A program made the translations under genes and the position numbers. Positions 22,905 to 37,900 of a stretch of 64,000 nucleotides of DNA are shown in pieces. Source of the stretch: Owenia fusiformis (Eukaryota; Annelida; Polychaeta; Sabellida; Oweniidae); contig CAIIXF020000005.1 of NCBI GenBank assembly GCA_903813345.2, positions 19,531,375 through 19,595,374 of the forward strand, read 5' to 3'. How positions within the stretch are numbered: the first letter of the stretch is position 1; every line of letters starts with the position of its first letter. The notes below the pieces were generated by a model that was not told the origin of the DNA, made no database searches, and saw only the letters and a program-made list of their open reading frames with translations.

Positions 22905-25900
22905 CTGAAACAAATTTACAATAGCCATAAGAATTTGTTCGATAAGTCCCCTCTACCAAACTATATCCACTTAAAACTGGATTTAAGTAATTTTTCCAAT
23001 ATCTTAAAATAAGCTTAATATCAATTTTTACGATTTTAAGATAGTATTTACTTTTTTGTAACAATAGTGTATGGTATGAGGTCAAAATATCAATTTTGCA
23101 ATACTAATTAAGAAGGGCTTAGACCTCCCCTCTATTTGTTTGATTAACCACATGGAACAGTACAATTGCTTTACAATCACTCAATTTCAAAAATACAATC
23201 TTGAGATTGTATGATTTCTTGGATTAGGCCTGTAATAAAGTTCACATTAGTACACACATATCAAGACTTCAAGATTGTACCAAAAAACCAAAAGAAGTCC
23301 AAACTCCTTATCTAACTCAGTAGGTCATGCTACTAACTCACACATGCATAATGTGAAAAACCTCTATTTATCAACCTTCGTTCACAAATAAATATTACAA
23401 AGCAAGGCCTTCATAAAATTATAACTAAAATGTATGTTAACCCCTTTTAATATATTAGACCTATAAAATACATGCACTGGTTTTATAATTTGGTTGAATG
23501 AAAAAGTATTGAAACAAGGCATTAACATGACAAAATGTCACCACCTAAAACAATTTGGTCAATTTAAAGCAAGTTGGAAAATACCTTTTGACCTTAAGAA
23601 GGTTTGATTTGAACTTCTTAGAACATGTAGATGATTTTGAAAAAAAAATTCGTCAATTTGAAGCAAGTTGAAAAAATACCTCTTTGACTTTTTTTGACAT
23701 TGAGAAGGTCATTGAAGGTCAAATGTAAAGTCAGATTTGAACTTCTGAGAACATGTAGATGATTTTGAAAAAAAAATTAAGTCAATTTGAAGCAAGTTGA
23801 AAAAAGACCTTTTTGACCTTGAAAAGGTCATTGAAGGTCAAATGTCAAATCTAAAGTCAGGTTTGAACTTCTGAGAACATGTAGATGATTTTGAAAAAAA
23901 AATTAGTCAATTTGAAGCAAGTTGAAAAAAGACCTTTTTGACCTTGAGAAGGTCATTGAAGGTCAAAGGTCAAATCTAAAGTCAGATTTGAATTTCTGAG
24001 AACTTGTAAAGTCAAATTTGAACTTCTGAAAAGATGTAGATGATTTTGAAAAAAAAAATTGGTCAATTTGAAGCAAGTTGAAAACAGACCTTTTTGACCT
24101 TTTTTGACCTTGAGAAGGTCAGTAAAGGTCAAATGTCAAATCTAAAGTCAGATTTGAATTTCTGAGAACATGTAGATGATTTTGAAAAAAAAAATTAGTC
24201 AATTTGAAGCAAGTTGAAAAAGACCTTTTTGACCTTTTTTGACCTTGAGAAGGTCATTGAAGGTCAAATGTCAAATCTAAAGTCATATTTGAATTTCTGA
24301 GAACATGTAGATGATTTTGAAAAAAAAAGTTAGTCAATTTGAAGCAAGATGAAAAAATACCTTTTTGACCTTTTTTGACATAGAGAAGGTCATTGAAGGT
24401 CAAATGTCAAATCTAAAGTCAGATTTGAATTTCTGAGAACATGTAGATGATTTTGAAAAGAAAATTTAGTCAATTTGAAGCAAGTTGAAAAAAGACCTTT
24501 TTGACCTTTTTTGACATTGAGAAGGTCATTGAAGGTCAAATGTCAAATCTAAAGTCAGATTTGAATTTCTGAGAACATGTAGATGATTTTGAAAAGAAAA
24601 TTTAGTCAATTTGAAGCAAGTTGAAAAAAGACCTTTTTGACCTTTTTTGACTTTGAGAAGGTCATTGAAGGTCAAATGTCAAATCTTAAGTCAGATTTGA
24701 ATTCCTGAGAACACGTAGATGATTTTGAAAAAAATTTAAGTCAATTTGAAGCAAGTTGAAAACAGACCTTTTTGACCATGAAAATGTCATTGAAGGTCAA
24801 ATGTCAAATCTTAAGTCAAATCTTAAGTCAGATTTGAATTTCTGAGAACACGTAGATGATTTTGAAAAAAAAATTTAGTCAATTTGAAGCAAGTTGAAAA
24901 CATACCTTTTTGACCTTTTTTGACCTTGAGAAGGTCATTAAAGGTCAAATGTCAAATTTAAAGTCAGATTTGAAGGTCAAATGTTAAATCTAAAGTCAAA
25001 TCTAGTCAGATTTGAATTTCTGAGAACATGTAGATGATTTTGAAAAAAAATTTAGTCAATGTGAAGCAAGTTGAAAAAAGACCTTTTTGACCTTGAGAAG
25101 GTCATTGAAGGTCAAATGTCAAATCTAAAGTCAGATTTGAACTTCTGAGAACATGTAGATGATTTAGAAAAAAATTGAAGTCAGTCTAAACAGTATTTGT
25201 TAAGTTATAGGAAGTTGTAAGAAATTGTTACAGACACCAACCGCCAGACGCCAACCGCCGTCGCAAAAAAACGGAGACCATAACAATATGTCACCACTTT
25301 TGGTGGTGACATAATGATAAAAATGATTCTGATTCCTTCAAATCCTTAGAGGAAAAAAAGCAGTAACCTTTTTGATCTGATCACATTTATGCACCGTAGG
25401 GAGACATTTCTGGATATGATCTTTTGGGGTAAGTATTGCTGGTAGGGAGACAGAATCAATTACAAAAAGACAAATTCAACATTATTCTAATGCAACACTG
25501 AGAAAAAAGTGAAAATTCAAACTGTTATTTAGAGGATAGAATTACAAATAAAATGCAGGTGTTTATTGTGAGGTAAAATTGGAACATTAACAATTTGTGT
25601 ATCTTATAACTATAGAGTTTCAGAAGTTGTGAGAATTATATACAACTTATAGATAGATTATTTAGAATTCTTAATTGTTGGGATAGTAAGATAGTCAGGT
25701 CTGAGCCTTCCAGAAAATTATTGCGAATTATGATTCATCAAATTCTATTGTCTTTCACGATATTGCCATCATTAAATTCTATCGTTTTTTGAGCATTGCC
25801 TCAGTAGCAAAAGACACTAAATTACATGAACCATAATTCAAGACAGACTTATAGAGGATAATTATAAAGGTATAGGATTTCACACTAGGGCTACCACCTT

Positions 25901-28900
25901 TCTTTACCTTTTTCACAGTTTGCTGTCAAATACAAGAAAATACATTGCAAACTACATTCTAGAGAAACATACTAAAAGTAAAATAGCAGTAACCATGAGG
26001 AGAAAATATCACTAGGGGCCTATAGTTATGTTTTAACTGTAAAACTACAAAAAATTATCGTGCAGTTGATTTTTTGTATTTTTAAAATTAATTTATATTT
26101 CATAAGAAACTTAATTCCAGTCAAGGGAAGTTTGTCATTCTGGCAGAACTTCTATTATAGATTTTAATTCTAAATATTTCTATCAAGAAATACAGAAAAT
26201 TACCATGGCCAGTGATACTTTAAGCTCATGATACATACAGTAGTGTTATTACAAACACGTTCATAGTCTAATATGCAATATTACAGTCTAAAATGCAATG
26301 TCATAGTCTAATATGCAATACACAAATACACATAAAAACAAAATGAACAAGCAATACAAGCATCTACAATATATTTGCATTTGTTATAATTCAGTAATTC
26401 TAATACATAATCAGTTTTTTTTAAATCTAGAATCTACAATGGTGCTAGCTAAGTAGCTGAATGTTTTTGGCATTTTGCATGCTGATTAAAGCAGTGCATT
26501 TCTCATTAATTAAAGCATTGCATTTCTCATTATGAATTTAGATTATCAATTTACCCCTTTGTCCTCTTCCTTTAAGTGGTTGATAAATATGAATTGAAAG
26601 TTAGCAAATTTCAAAAATGTAACATGTATCATTTCTTAAGCAATAAAACCTTTGGTCATCTATTGTCATTGGTTGGTCTACAGTAAGCACAATATAACTA
26701 GAGTCTGAACCAATGAATAATTCCCCTACAGCTAACCAATACTCCGGCCAATTTTTCGAATATATCATAAATTTCAAATATTTGGAATTCATTTGTCTTT
26801 CACAATTTTGCTATAGTAACAGCTGTGGAAGGAAAGTCTGAATTCATGATATTTTCAAAAAATGCTTGGCATTTACCGTATCAGTTCCAGTTAACTGAGA
26901 AAGAACACTATCTGGGAATGATTTCTGAAAAGATTTCCCATATTAACATCAAGACAGAGCGGCATAGTAGCGTGTCAACAGACAAGAATTTGGTTAGGTT
27001 CAGCATTGGTATTTTGAATCAAATGTATAATGTATAATCTCAATTGAAATGTGCATGAAGCAAGCAGTTGTCAGTAGATGTAACATTGATGGACAGGTAA
27101 TACTATGTAGTATGTCTCCTATATGACGTACCTGCTTTCCTACAAGTCTCCTTGCAGCCCAATGGCAATCAACCAACTGCCACTGACCATCAATCAGTAC
27201 AGCGTTCCATGAGTGCTGGCCACTACCACCAGTAAATCTCATCCCTGGCTTGTAGTCTGCACCCTTGGCATAACCAGCCAGTGTAATACAATGAAGTCCT
27301 GCATAGCTGCAATATAATAAATTAACCTGAAGCATTACAAGAGTCTAAACATTATCTGAAGCATCAATAAACAAGGCATTAACATGACAAAATGTCAGCA
27401 CCTAGTTGCTCACAATATTATGAGTTCAATCATAAGTCAGATTTGAATTTCTGAGAACTTGTAGATGATTTTGAAAAATAAATTGGTCAATTGAAGCAAG
27501 TTGAAAAAATACCTTTTTTGACCCTGATAAGGTCATTGAAGGTGAAATCTCAAATTTAAAGTCAGATTTGAACTTCTGAGAACTTGTAAATGATTTTGAA
27601 AAAAATTGGTCAATTTGAAGCAAGATGAAAAAGACCTTTTTGACCTTAAGAATGTCATTGAAGGTCAAATCTTTGTTGACCTTGGGAATGTCATTGAAGG
27701 TTAAATCTATATTCTGTTGAGAACTTGTAGATGATTTTGAAAAAAAAATTGGTCAATTTGAAGCAAGTTGAAAAAAGACCTTTTTGGCCTTATTTGACCT
27801 TGAGAAGGTCATCGAAGGTCAAATCTCACATCTAAAGTCAGATTTGAACTTCTGATAATTTGTAGATGATTTTGAATAGAAAAATTTGTCAATTTGAAGC
27901 AAGTCAAACCTTAAATATAAAATCAGATTTGAACTTCTGAAAACATGTAGGTGATTTTGAAAAAATAGAAGTCAGTCTAAACAGTATTTGTTAAGTTATT
28001 GGAAGTTGTAAGAATTTGTAACAGACGGCGATCGCCAACCACCAACCGCCGTAAAAAAAACCATAACACAACCACCCCAATATGTCACCACCTTTTGGTG
28101 GTGACATAATTTAAAACCAATGACAAGTCATCCTCTGGACAAATCAATCCTTTGGACAACTCAATCCCAATAAAACTCATCCCTAGACAAAGTGTTTTTC
28201 TCATCAACAAGTTATTCCCTGATAAATTCATTCTCTTAACAGTATGGACTCATCGCCCAGAAAACTATTTCTTAGACAACACAATCCCTAGTAGAAAACT
28301 CACCCCCTGGACAACTCAATCCCATCATCAACTTATTCCTTGGACAATTCATTCTCTAAAAAAGTTGATCTCGAATGAAACTCAAACCCTGGACAACATT
28401 ATTCCTGGACAACTCAGTTCCTGGGCTTCTCAATCATTAGACTCATTGGGCCTCTGAATCCCATTATAAACCATTTACCACATCCCATTGTATGGTTAAC
28501 TGTCTCATCTGTTTACCTGCAGAGGGTCTCAAAGACAACAGCATAAGTCACTTTGCCCTCCTTCAGTCCCAGCATGATCTCTTCTGGGGAGTTTGGCTGC
28601 ACATTGTTGAACTCCATATTCTTCAAGTCCTTTGTACACAGCCACAGAAATATAGCCCTGAAATGACATTCTTTTATTAAATCATTTACACTGAAGCAAA
28701 GTATGTCATATGTGACAAGTACCTCATGCTATAGCTAAAGCTGTATCATATCATAATGTACAACAGGCATGTTCCATTTTCAAGGTGTAACACTTAACCC
28801 TTCATGGAGTCAATTAAACTTCTCAATGGGTGACAAGTGGCAATTCCTAATTTCATCTGAGAGCAAATATCAAGTAAGTTAATGCATTGTTCTGAAATCT

Positions 28901-31900
28901 TTCTTTAAAAAGAGTGTTAATGTTGATGTACATTTTACATGTTAATTTCATCCTTCATTGGCTTCATACACACTGCACAAACACAAAAGGAAACAAAACA
29001 AAAACACTTATAGTTACCTGACTTTCTCTAACTCATTTGTGATCTTCCTGGCATAGATAAGATGGAAGATGAGGTCTTTGAAACTGTTGTGTTCTTTTTG
29101 TGTAACCTAAAAATAGTCAGGTATGGTTACCCTTCAGTCTTCAGCCAAAAACTAGGAACTTTTCAATCAAATCTCTTACTAACAGGACTTTATTGCATGA
29201 ATAATCTAGTGTTATGGTATCGTGATTAGAGCACGGGACACTTCATGAATTAAACAAAACATAAAACTGGTTAATTGAGTCATGAATACAGAAGGTTTTT
29301 TGTTTTGCATGTTGAACATATGAATCTTTCAAACAAATTAATCCAAGAAGTTGGTCATATTGCAGAAGTAGGTCAAATTACAAATAATAATAATTACAAA
29401 TGTTCAAGTAGTCACCCAAATGATTCAATAGGAGAATGTACTAGATGCCAGTTGAAATAATCTTGATATACTTCATCAAAAATGTTGATTTGGATTTGAA
29501 ATAAAAATGAACAATTTTGTTTCTTAACATTAAGACTACTACGTGCAAAACTTAAGGTCAATTAATTCAGGAGACAAATCCAAATAGTCTTCATTGCATA
29601 ATAGATTTATTTTATGAGGGGCAATAGGTTTATTCCTAATCGCATCTAATAACTCCTGTCTTTATGGCTCTGATTTATCCTTCATTTCCACGCAATGTGT
29701 GTAACTGTTTAGTAAATGGGACATTCTGCATAGAAACAATCTATTTATTTTCTCCAAGGAGTAATTTTGTGAAGCTCATTTATTCTGTGGCTGCTCGATG
29801 AAGCAGCTTAACCCATTGGCCGACACACGACGTGCACCTGACAGCTAATAAATCACACCAGTCTACACTGCTTTAAAATTATCACTTCATGGTCCTCTCC
29901 TTAAAGTCCTTTATACTGAGAAGAAAACTGCCAAGAAATTGCTATAATTGGTAACATCTCTGTATGTTCATATACCATGTAAATGTTGAATTATACCATA
30001 CAAACTCCCATCTCTTTTAATCCCTAATATTAATATCTACACATTCGAAAACCATCCCCAACAGGGTAAGGGGATATTTGTAGAGCAAATGATCATCCAA
30101 ACTATGATAGATGGGATGAGGACAGTGCAAATATTGAGAGGTAAGATTACTATTAATGAAGCAAGACATACAAATATGTCTTATGTCCCCAGAGTAAAGT
30201 AGCTGATCATTATTATAAGTAAAGGGGGAAACTTCAGTCAAGATCATGCTATAAAGTCAATATTTCTGCCTGATTATAAGGGCTACATCTACTTATCAAT
30301 ATTTATCATGGTATATGCGTTATACTTCACAACACAATGATGATATCAGCAAATTGAATTCCAAATAACCTAGGGGCTGTCTCATATATTTTGCACGATA
30401 AACATCATCAATTTTGTTAAATAGGTGGGTGGTAAAATGATGTCTTTTGAACCAAAAAGAGGGAAACCTTTTTTAATTTTCCTTTTATCCAAAAAAATAT
30501 TTTGTATTAAAAAGGGATTGTAAAGATGATACAGCAGTAAACAAATAATAACTTGCAGAATTTAGTATCAAACTGAGACAATCCCTTATTTGCACCAAAT
30601 GTTTCAATTCCTTGAGGAATCTCGATGAAATACTGCAAGCTACAACTATGAGCAATATATCAATACTTTTGCAAGGTGATTTTTCCAAATCGAAAAGCCT
30701 GAACATCAATGAGGTCGTAAATAATGATCCCATAATGATATTTTATCTATGAAGAAGATATCTTTTTTACACTTTGTCTTCAATACTATTGTCAATAGGC
30801 TATCAATTGGAGAACTATTAACTTTTATTCCTAATGACATTTACCGAAGATCTACTAATGAAAGATAGTTTGTAATGATATCAAATAATTTATTCCTGCT
30901 TACCTCATAAGCGTGCTTATCAACCTGTTTGAAGACTTTTACATCTCTGAAACTCTTGCCGCGGTTGACATTTGGTTTTGGTGCAGGTTTTGGGGGTGGT
31001 CCTTTCTGCTGTTTTTGTATTGGAACAGCCTTGAACTCTGCAGGAGCCTGGGCTACCTGGATACGCTCATTGTACTTCACCTTAAACACAATTATGCAAT
31101 AATAATAACACATTAATGCAATACTGCAATAATTTATAGTACAATAATGCAATAATCATAATACAATAATGCAATTGTTGCAAAGTAATACGACTGGAAT
31201 GATGAATTACAATGTCCTAATATTTGTATGACACTTTAACTAAGGAAACACATATAATTTCACAATACTGCAACTACAAAAACAACTTCCCTTTAAGTAG
31301 CAGATCCCATCATAAAAAATCATATTTTTCAAATCACTTGTCATATTGAATATCTCATGATACAAATAATAAGGCAGTTGCAATGTCTCCTTTTGGCAAA
31401 ACCCCACACCCATGACAGACCATATCATGGGTGGATGGCTTTTCTATATCCCTTCTAACTTCATTCAGTGGGATATTTAACAAGGTGGATGAACATGTAA
31501 TATTTCTTCACCCCTTTTAAAGAGAAATAAACAGAATTATTATATCACCGTCATATTCCTCATTCTCTGATTGGTCCATGTCCTACACATGACTAAAAAA
31601 ACAAACAAGTGATATTCAACGGAAGTCACGTTAAGTCCAGTGTAATTTAAATCTTATATATACCTGGGATGATTAATTAGACATCAATAGTTTGTTATTC
31701 CATTAATGTGAGTGAGGAATATAACAGTGAATAATAAAAGAAATATGTTATTCTATTTTTGATGAATACCTGTGACACTTTCACAAGATGATATTTCACT
31801 AGCCATTTGGGCTTCATGGAATATCACTTGTGAAAGATGCACAGGTATTCAACTCATAGAATTAAATATTTGTATACTATGAATTTGTAAAGACAATGCA

Positions 31901-34900
31901 AATCCATATCACTTATATTTACATTATACCTTTAATTGGGTGAATGCATAGAACTTGATATAAATACAAATTAATATTTACCCAAAGTGGATCGAGATTT
32001 TCTTCGGGTTTATCACTTTTCTTTTTTTTAGCAAGAGAGCGCAACTTTGACCAAAACATTATAAATTGTGTTTTATATCATCCAATTATTATGAATTGAT
32101 TATTCTGTCCGATTTCCAATTGCAGATGCAAGACACAGCATGTACTTTGAGATCTGTTAATCCATTCTCCAATTCAGATTTTTCAAAATCACTTCCTTTC
32201 ATAACTCATGCCATGAAGAGTCATTCTTTCAGGCTATCAATATTCTAGTGACACAAACTCTAATAAATCACAATCTTATACAGTTTGCCATTTTTTCTGT
32301 CTTAATTAAATCCAAATTGTGGCCTGGACTATGAATTAGTATTTCTCAGTTGTTGGATTCTCCCCACTCTCTATGAAAATACTTGTGAGCCCTTGTAAGT
32401 AAATGTTCCTATGCCTTCTAGAATTGAATCCATTTGCAGAAATTATTCCCTTTCTGACTCTTTACCAGCGTCCCACTCCATCATTTCATCTTTTATATAG
32501 GGAATCACAAATTTTTCTCATTTCAGAAAATACATATCATCAACGTGAGCCATTTAACTGGAAAAGCACTAATCTTCCCTATGTATCTTTATATTGACTT
32601 CAGGGTCGGTTGCTTATGTGAGTTGATAAGCCGTGTTCAGCTTGTCATGGGGTTTATATTGCATATCTCTTAATTCTTTGTTTTAATCAAATCGCTGGGT
32701 GGAAGTGACAATGAGATTATTGTAGATAAACATGAATCTCTCAGATGGCAGGTTATACTGATAAATACAATAATAGTTCACCCTCTATTTCAGACTTATG
32801 TCAATTTAGTTTATGCAACCTAAATTCAGTTTGTAAAATCAAGGATGAAAAACTATTTCAGTTGTTCCTTATTTTGATAAATTCACACCTCAATGCAGCC
32901 CCGGATACTTTATACCATTGGTCCTTTATAATTACATTTTTGGTCTTACCTAAAATACCCTTATTCTCACTTGAAAATTAATCCATTCAAAAGCATTAAC
33001 AAATGCTCATCAATTGTATTATGTGTAGGGTTATAAACAAGACAAACAGTGATAAGTATTGCACCTAAATTTTAAAATGGCCACAAGATAAAAACTTACA
33101 TTTGTTGGCAGAGTAGACATGAACTGATCAGGTGCTTGTCCATATGATCCATAGGGCTGTTCCTCACCAGGGGCAGCACCTGCAGCACTTTGACCTGGAG
33201 CAACTTGTTGACCTGGAGCATATTGGCCTGGAGCAACTTGTTGACCTGGAGCATATTGGCCTGGAGCAACTTGTTGACCTGGAGCATATTGTTGTTGACC
33301 AGGAGCATACTGCCCAGGAGCTCCTTGTTGACCAGGAGCATACTGACCTGGAGCTCCCTGTTGGCCTGGAGCATATTGACCTGGAGCTCCTTGTTGATAG
33401 CCTGGTTGACCTGGAGCTGGCTGCTGCCCTGCCTTAACTTGGGATTGGACCTGTCAATCAAAGTCATATATTTCAGATGGGGACTACCTCTTTTATACAT
33501 TACCTGTATGCATAATACCCTAATTGTAAAGCAGGCCTATGCTTTGTAGCATGTGGAATTCTGAATTGTGTAGTTTTTGTACTTAATAGCTCACATGGTG
33601 TGAGCTATTGTAATCATCCACTTGTCAGTCCAAATGTCTGTCTATCTATCAACACTTTGGTAGCTTATTTGAAATCCTCCACAACAATTGAAATGGTTTC
33701 ACTTTTAACATTTGTCTATATAAAGTTTTCAATTGTCCCGAAAATGGTGCCTCAAAAGCTTGCCTCCTTTCAAAATAGCAGCTAAGATTCTTTATTGCCA
33801 AAAGGTCTGGATTTTCCCAACAGTTCTAATGATTTCGCTTATTTCGAGTATTTAAAGCCTTCAATTTTCCTGGAAGTGATGTCTCAAAAGATTGCCTTGT
33901 TTCAAAAAGGTGACCATTTGTATTGCTGAAAAAGCAGCGTAAAATATGTAACAAAGATTCAAAATGGCCACCACTTCATTGTCAAAATATCCTTTTTCGT
34001 GTTATAAATTGTACAAGCAGGTAAGTGTATATAATAGGTTGAATGTTTTTAGTCCTTTCTAGTTATGAGGCTGTAAATGTTCCAGGTTACACTTTTAATC
34101 CTTAGTCCAAAATGACTTTCAAAGGTTCAACAGTGGTATTTTTGTACCCATGGTGCTATTTATTTTGTCTCATACTCGGACATGTTTGTTGCATATAAAG
34201 CAGGTTTGCAAAATGTTGCATTTTCAACAATGGACAGAATGCACTTTTATGCCTCAGCATAATAAAAAGTTCATGAATGATGCAAAGGTGAACAAAAGAA
34301 GATTTGGTATTTTATAAAGAAACTACAATACCTAAGAAGCCAGGAAACTATTTTTCATAAATTCCCAGAAAAAGCCTTCTGTAATCTAAAGAACATACAG
34401 GAGCATGGGATTGAAATTATAGCAGTTTCATGATATTGAAATTATTCCATGGCCAATATAAAGGGCCTCAGAGGACATATCCTGAATCTCATGTTAGGAC
34501 AATCACTATACTGTGAATAAAATATACATGTATTATAAAAAATGATGGCTTGATTTATATACAGTATATTACCTGTTTAGTTATGTTTTGAGACCAATAA
34601 CTTGTATATGTATGCTTTGAGTGAAATTACCCATTTTGGTATGTTTTGAGTGTAAGTACCTATATAGGCATGTTTTGAATTATTGCCTGTATAGGTATGT
34701 TTTGAGTGTAATTACTTGTATAGGTATGTTTTGAGTGAGATTACCCATTTTGGTATGTTTTGAGCAGTTAAGTACCTATATAGGCATGTTTTGAGTATAT
34801 ATTGCCTATATAGGTAAGTTTTGAGTGTTATTACTTGTATAGGTATGTTTTGAGTGAAATTACCCATTTTGGTATGTTTTGAGTGGTTAAGTACCTAGTA

Positions 34901-37900
34901 CTATATAGGCATGTTTTGAGTATATATTGCCTGTATAGGTATGTTTTGAGCGTAATTACTTGTATAGGTATGTTTTGAGTGAAATTACACATTTTGGTAT
35001 GTTTTGAGTGTAAGTACCTGTATTGGTATGTGCTGTGTCGCTCCGGGAGATTCCTCTGCTGGTTGGCCTTTAGCTCTTAGCAATGTTGCCCCAGTACCTG
35101 GCTCTGCCTGGTTGCTTTTGGGATGAGCCCTTTTCACCTGAATCTGTACTCCAGAGTCTGTGCCATCTGGGGGAGGGGGTGGTGGGAAATCCTCCTGTCC
35201 AGGAGCACGCTGTGTGCCGTATGGTCCCTGGCCAGCCTGACCTGGGGGAGGGGGAGGTAGATCACCTGCTGGTCCTCCTCTGTATCCTGTAGAAACAAAC
35301 ATTGAACATTCTCTAGATTCTTTATGTTTGTTATAATATTATAAAGCTTTAAATTAGCATATTATCAAAAGCACACAATCGATTCTTTTGGAACGGAATA
35401 TCAGAGATTTGAAGAATATTCATTAGAGAAAATTGAAATCTTGTAATCAAACTAACAAATGCAGAGTGAACACCCAGAGTGTATTTACACACATCCATCT
35501 GTCTGGACTTTTGATGTGATATCAAAATCAGGATTTCATAGAAGGGTTACAAAAATATAAAATAATTGATTGTTAAATTAGTTCATAAAAGTGAACATTG
35601 GTAGATACATAATATTGTAAAATATATAATATTGAGTCCAAAAATGGCATTGTGAGAAAACAAGTAACATCAATGTACTGATTATTAATACATGCTCCAG
35701 GGAAGGCACTGTACTTTAGCAAAACTATTTGAGGTTTTACTTGATGAACAGCCTTCTTTGATGAATGCAATATAACAAACAGCATTAAATCGACTTTTAT
35801 CCAGGTTGACTGAATAACAGCAATAATATAAATGCTACAAGGACTGTGTTAAACTTCATTGTGCCTGACATACCTGGTGCAGATTGATATTGCATGTCCT
35901 GGCCAGCAAGTTCTGGGGGTGGGGGTGGCAGGTCTTCCTCCTGACCATATCCTCTTCCCTGGGGGCCCCTCCCCTTCCCTGGCTTAGGGGCAGTCTGTGG
36001 GGCACTTTTGCTTCCTGGCCCAGAGAGTGTCACATCAGTCATTCTTGTTGTTACCTACAAAATGCATGCAAATAAACACTGAGTCTCCAACAATAAAGGG
36101 TAATAAAGATCCTCACAGATATCACTGTTTGAAAATTAATATTGTCTGCACAGCTGACAGAAGCCAATCTGGAAGGAACAAAATGGCTGAAAGTAAAAAA
36201 TGATATGACAATTCATATACTAGTAGTAATGAAACAAGAAAATGCACACAATACATGCCTTAATAATAAACTGTGAAGAAGAAAAACAACTATAAGTGTG
36301 TGGTTAGAAAACAAGAACTTAAATCAAGTTAGTGAACCTTAACAAATATGTTTATGTTAAATTATAACTTAATCTATAATTAATGATTCTTATTTAACTA
36401 GAATATTATTCCAAATAATATTTTACAAATACAAGCATGTGTTATATTCCCAATACTGTTAGAAGCACATTACAATTAATTGTTAAAAGCCTTCCAGTAC
36501 TTTATGCATCATTATTTTAATTCCATCAACAAACAATTAATTTTTAAGCAGTGCATGGAAAGATTAATTGCAATCAAACATGTACTGGTCATTTTCAATT
36601 GTGTTTTTCTATCTAACATGTCCAAGCTAATGTTCCACATTTCAGAGGCAGATCTTGAAACTGAAAAGCCCATTTTCTAAAATTGAGGCATATATTTTTC
36701 AAAAGGCCCATTTTTAAAAATGAAAATCAATATCAATGATCTCAGTGGGGATATCAAAAATTGAACAGCAAAGAATAAAGCGAGATCAAGCCATGCTGTT
36801 TAAGTCTCTGAACTGCATATAGTATAGTTATTTGGGAAATTAATTTGTCAGTAGAGTGCTTGTTTTATTTCCAGCACATTATGCTTCATCTCCCAACATC
36901 TGTGCAGCGGCAATCACACCAGCTCATTAATCAATTATGTCATCTCATTCAATTATTTTCTCTGTCACTTTTATCGTATTTTCCCTACTGCCATGAACAA
37001 ACACATTATTTGCCACCTAAGCAATCACCTCGTCACTGTAGTATCCAAGATTTATGTCATCTTATTTTTGCATTTGTACTATGTCCCCTTAATAATTTGG
37101 AATTTGGATACTAACCAGTACTAAGGATCTTCTGGTATTACATAGTGCGCAGAGCGAATGAGTCAATATCACAAATGCTTATGAGCGTATAAAAACATAT
37201 AGAGAATGAACTTCTTATGTCACTTTTATTATACACAAATAAATATTTGATCATGGAGTTCTCGAGAGAGTTAATTAAAAGAGACAATTAAATGATCATA
37301 TTCCAAATTGACATGGGTTACTGAATACATAGGATTGAAAACTATGGGCTATTGTACGCTAAGTGTTCCTCTGTGAAAATCTTAATTAAAAGGAAGAAAG
37401 GGGTTTGAGAAGAATTGAGAGTAAGTTTTAAAAATTGTCACAATTTAGTTATTTTTGTTCTCAGCAGATGCATAATCATGCCTTTTGGCTAAAAAGTCCA
37501 ACAATTTTGACTTTATTTCATGATACTCCTCTGATTTTAAGATTATATGGCAAAACTATTGAAAAGGGAGATGTCCACTTTTTCAATTCTAATGAATTTG
37601 GACATTTCTGTATATTAAATCTTTAATAACTAAAATAATATTTGAAAAAATTGGTTTCAACATGTTACAATCTCTAGTCTCTATCCCTTCTTATTCTTTT
37701 AACAAGCAGCAGTAGATATAATCTTCTAATTAAGTGCCTATTGTGATTAAGTATCACCTTTACCCATCATAATCTTAATAATCTTGATATACAGGTGCAG
37801 AGATTACTTAAGAAGAATTTCAAGAAAGTCAATGATTTGTGTTAGTAATTACAGTATTGTCTTATTGTAATTACATATAGTTCAAAGTAAAGATATATTA

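Noticed and set aside
22905-22928. ATG at 22928 as start of a separate 530-residue gene
   Set aside because: A tttcag acceptor lies between this ATG and the conserved [12 protein letters not shown] segment, and exon 13 joins in phase, so the ATG is intronic.
23540-25190. CRISPR-like regular array
   Set aside because: Units are 126-177 bp, the whole unit is repeated with no unique spacers, and the context is a eukaryotic intron.
33096-33500. Long open frames on both strands over the APGQ exon (minus 134 codons, plus 101 and 119 codons)
   Set aside because: They are repeat shadows. The true frame is the one that reads APGQ and joins in phase to exons 8 and 10.
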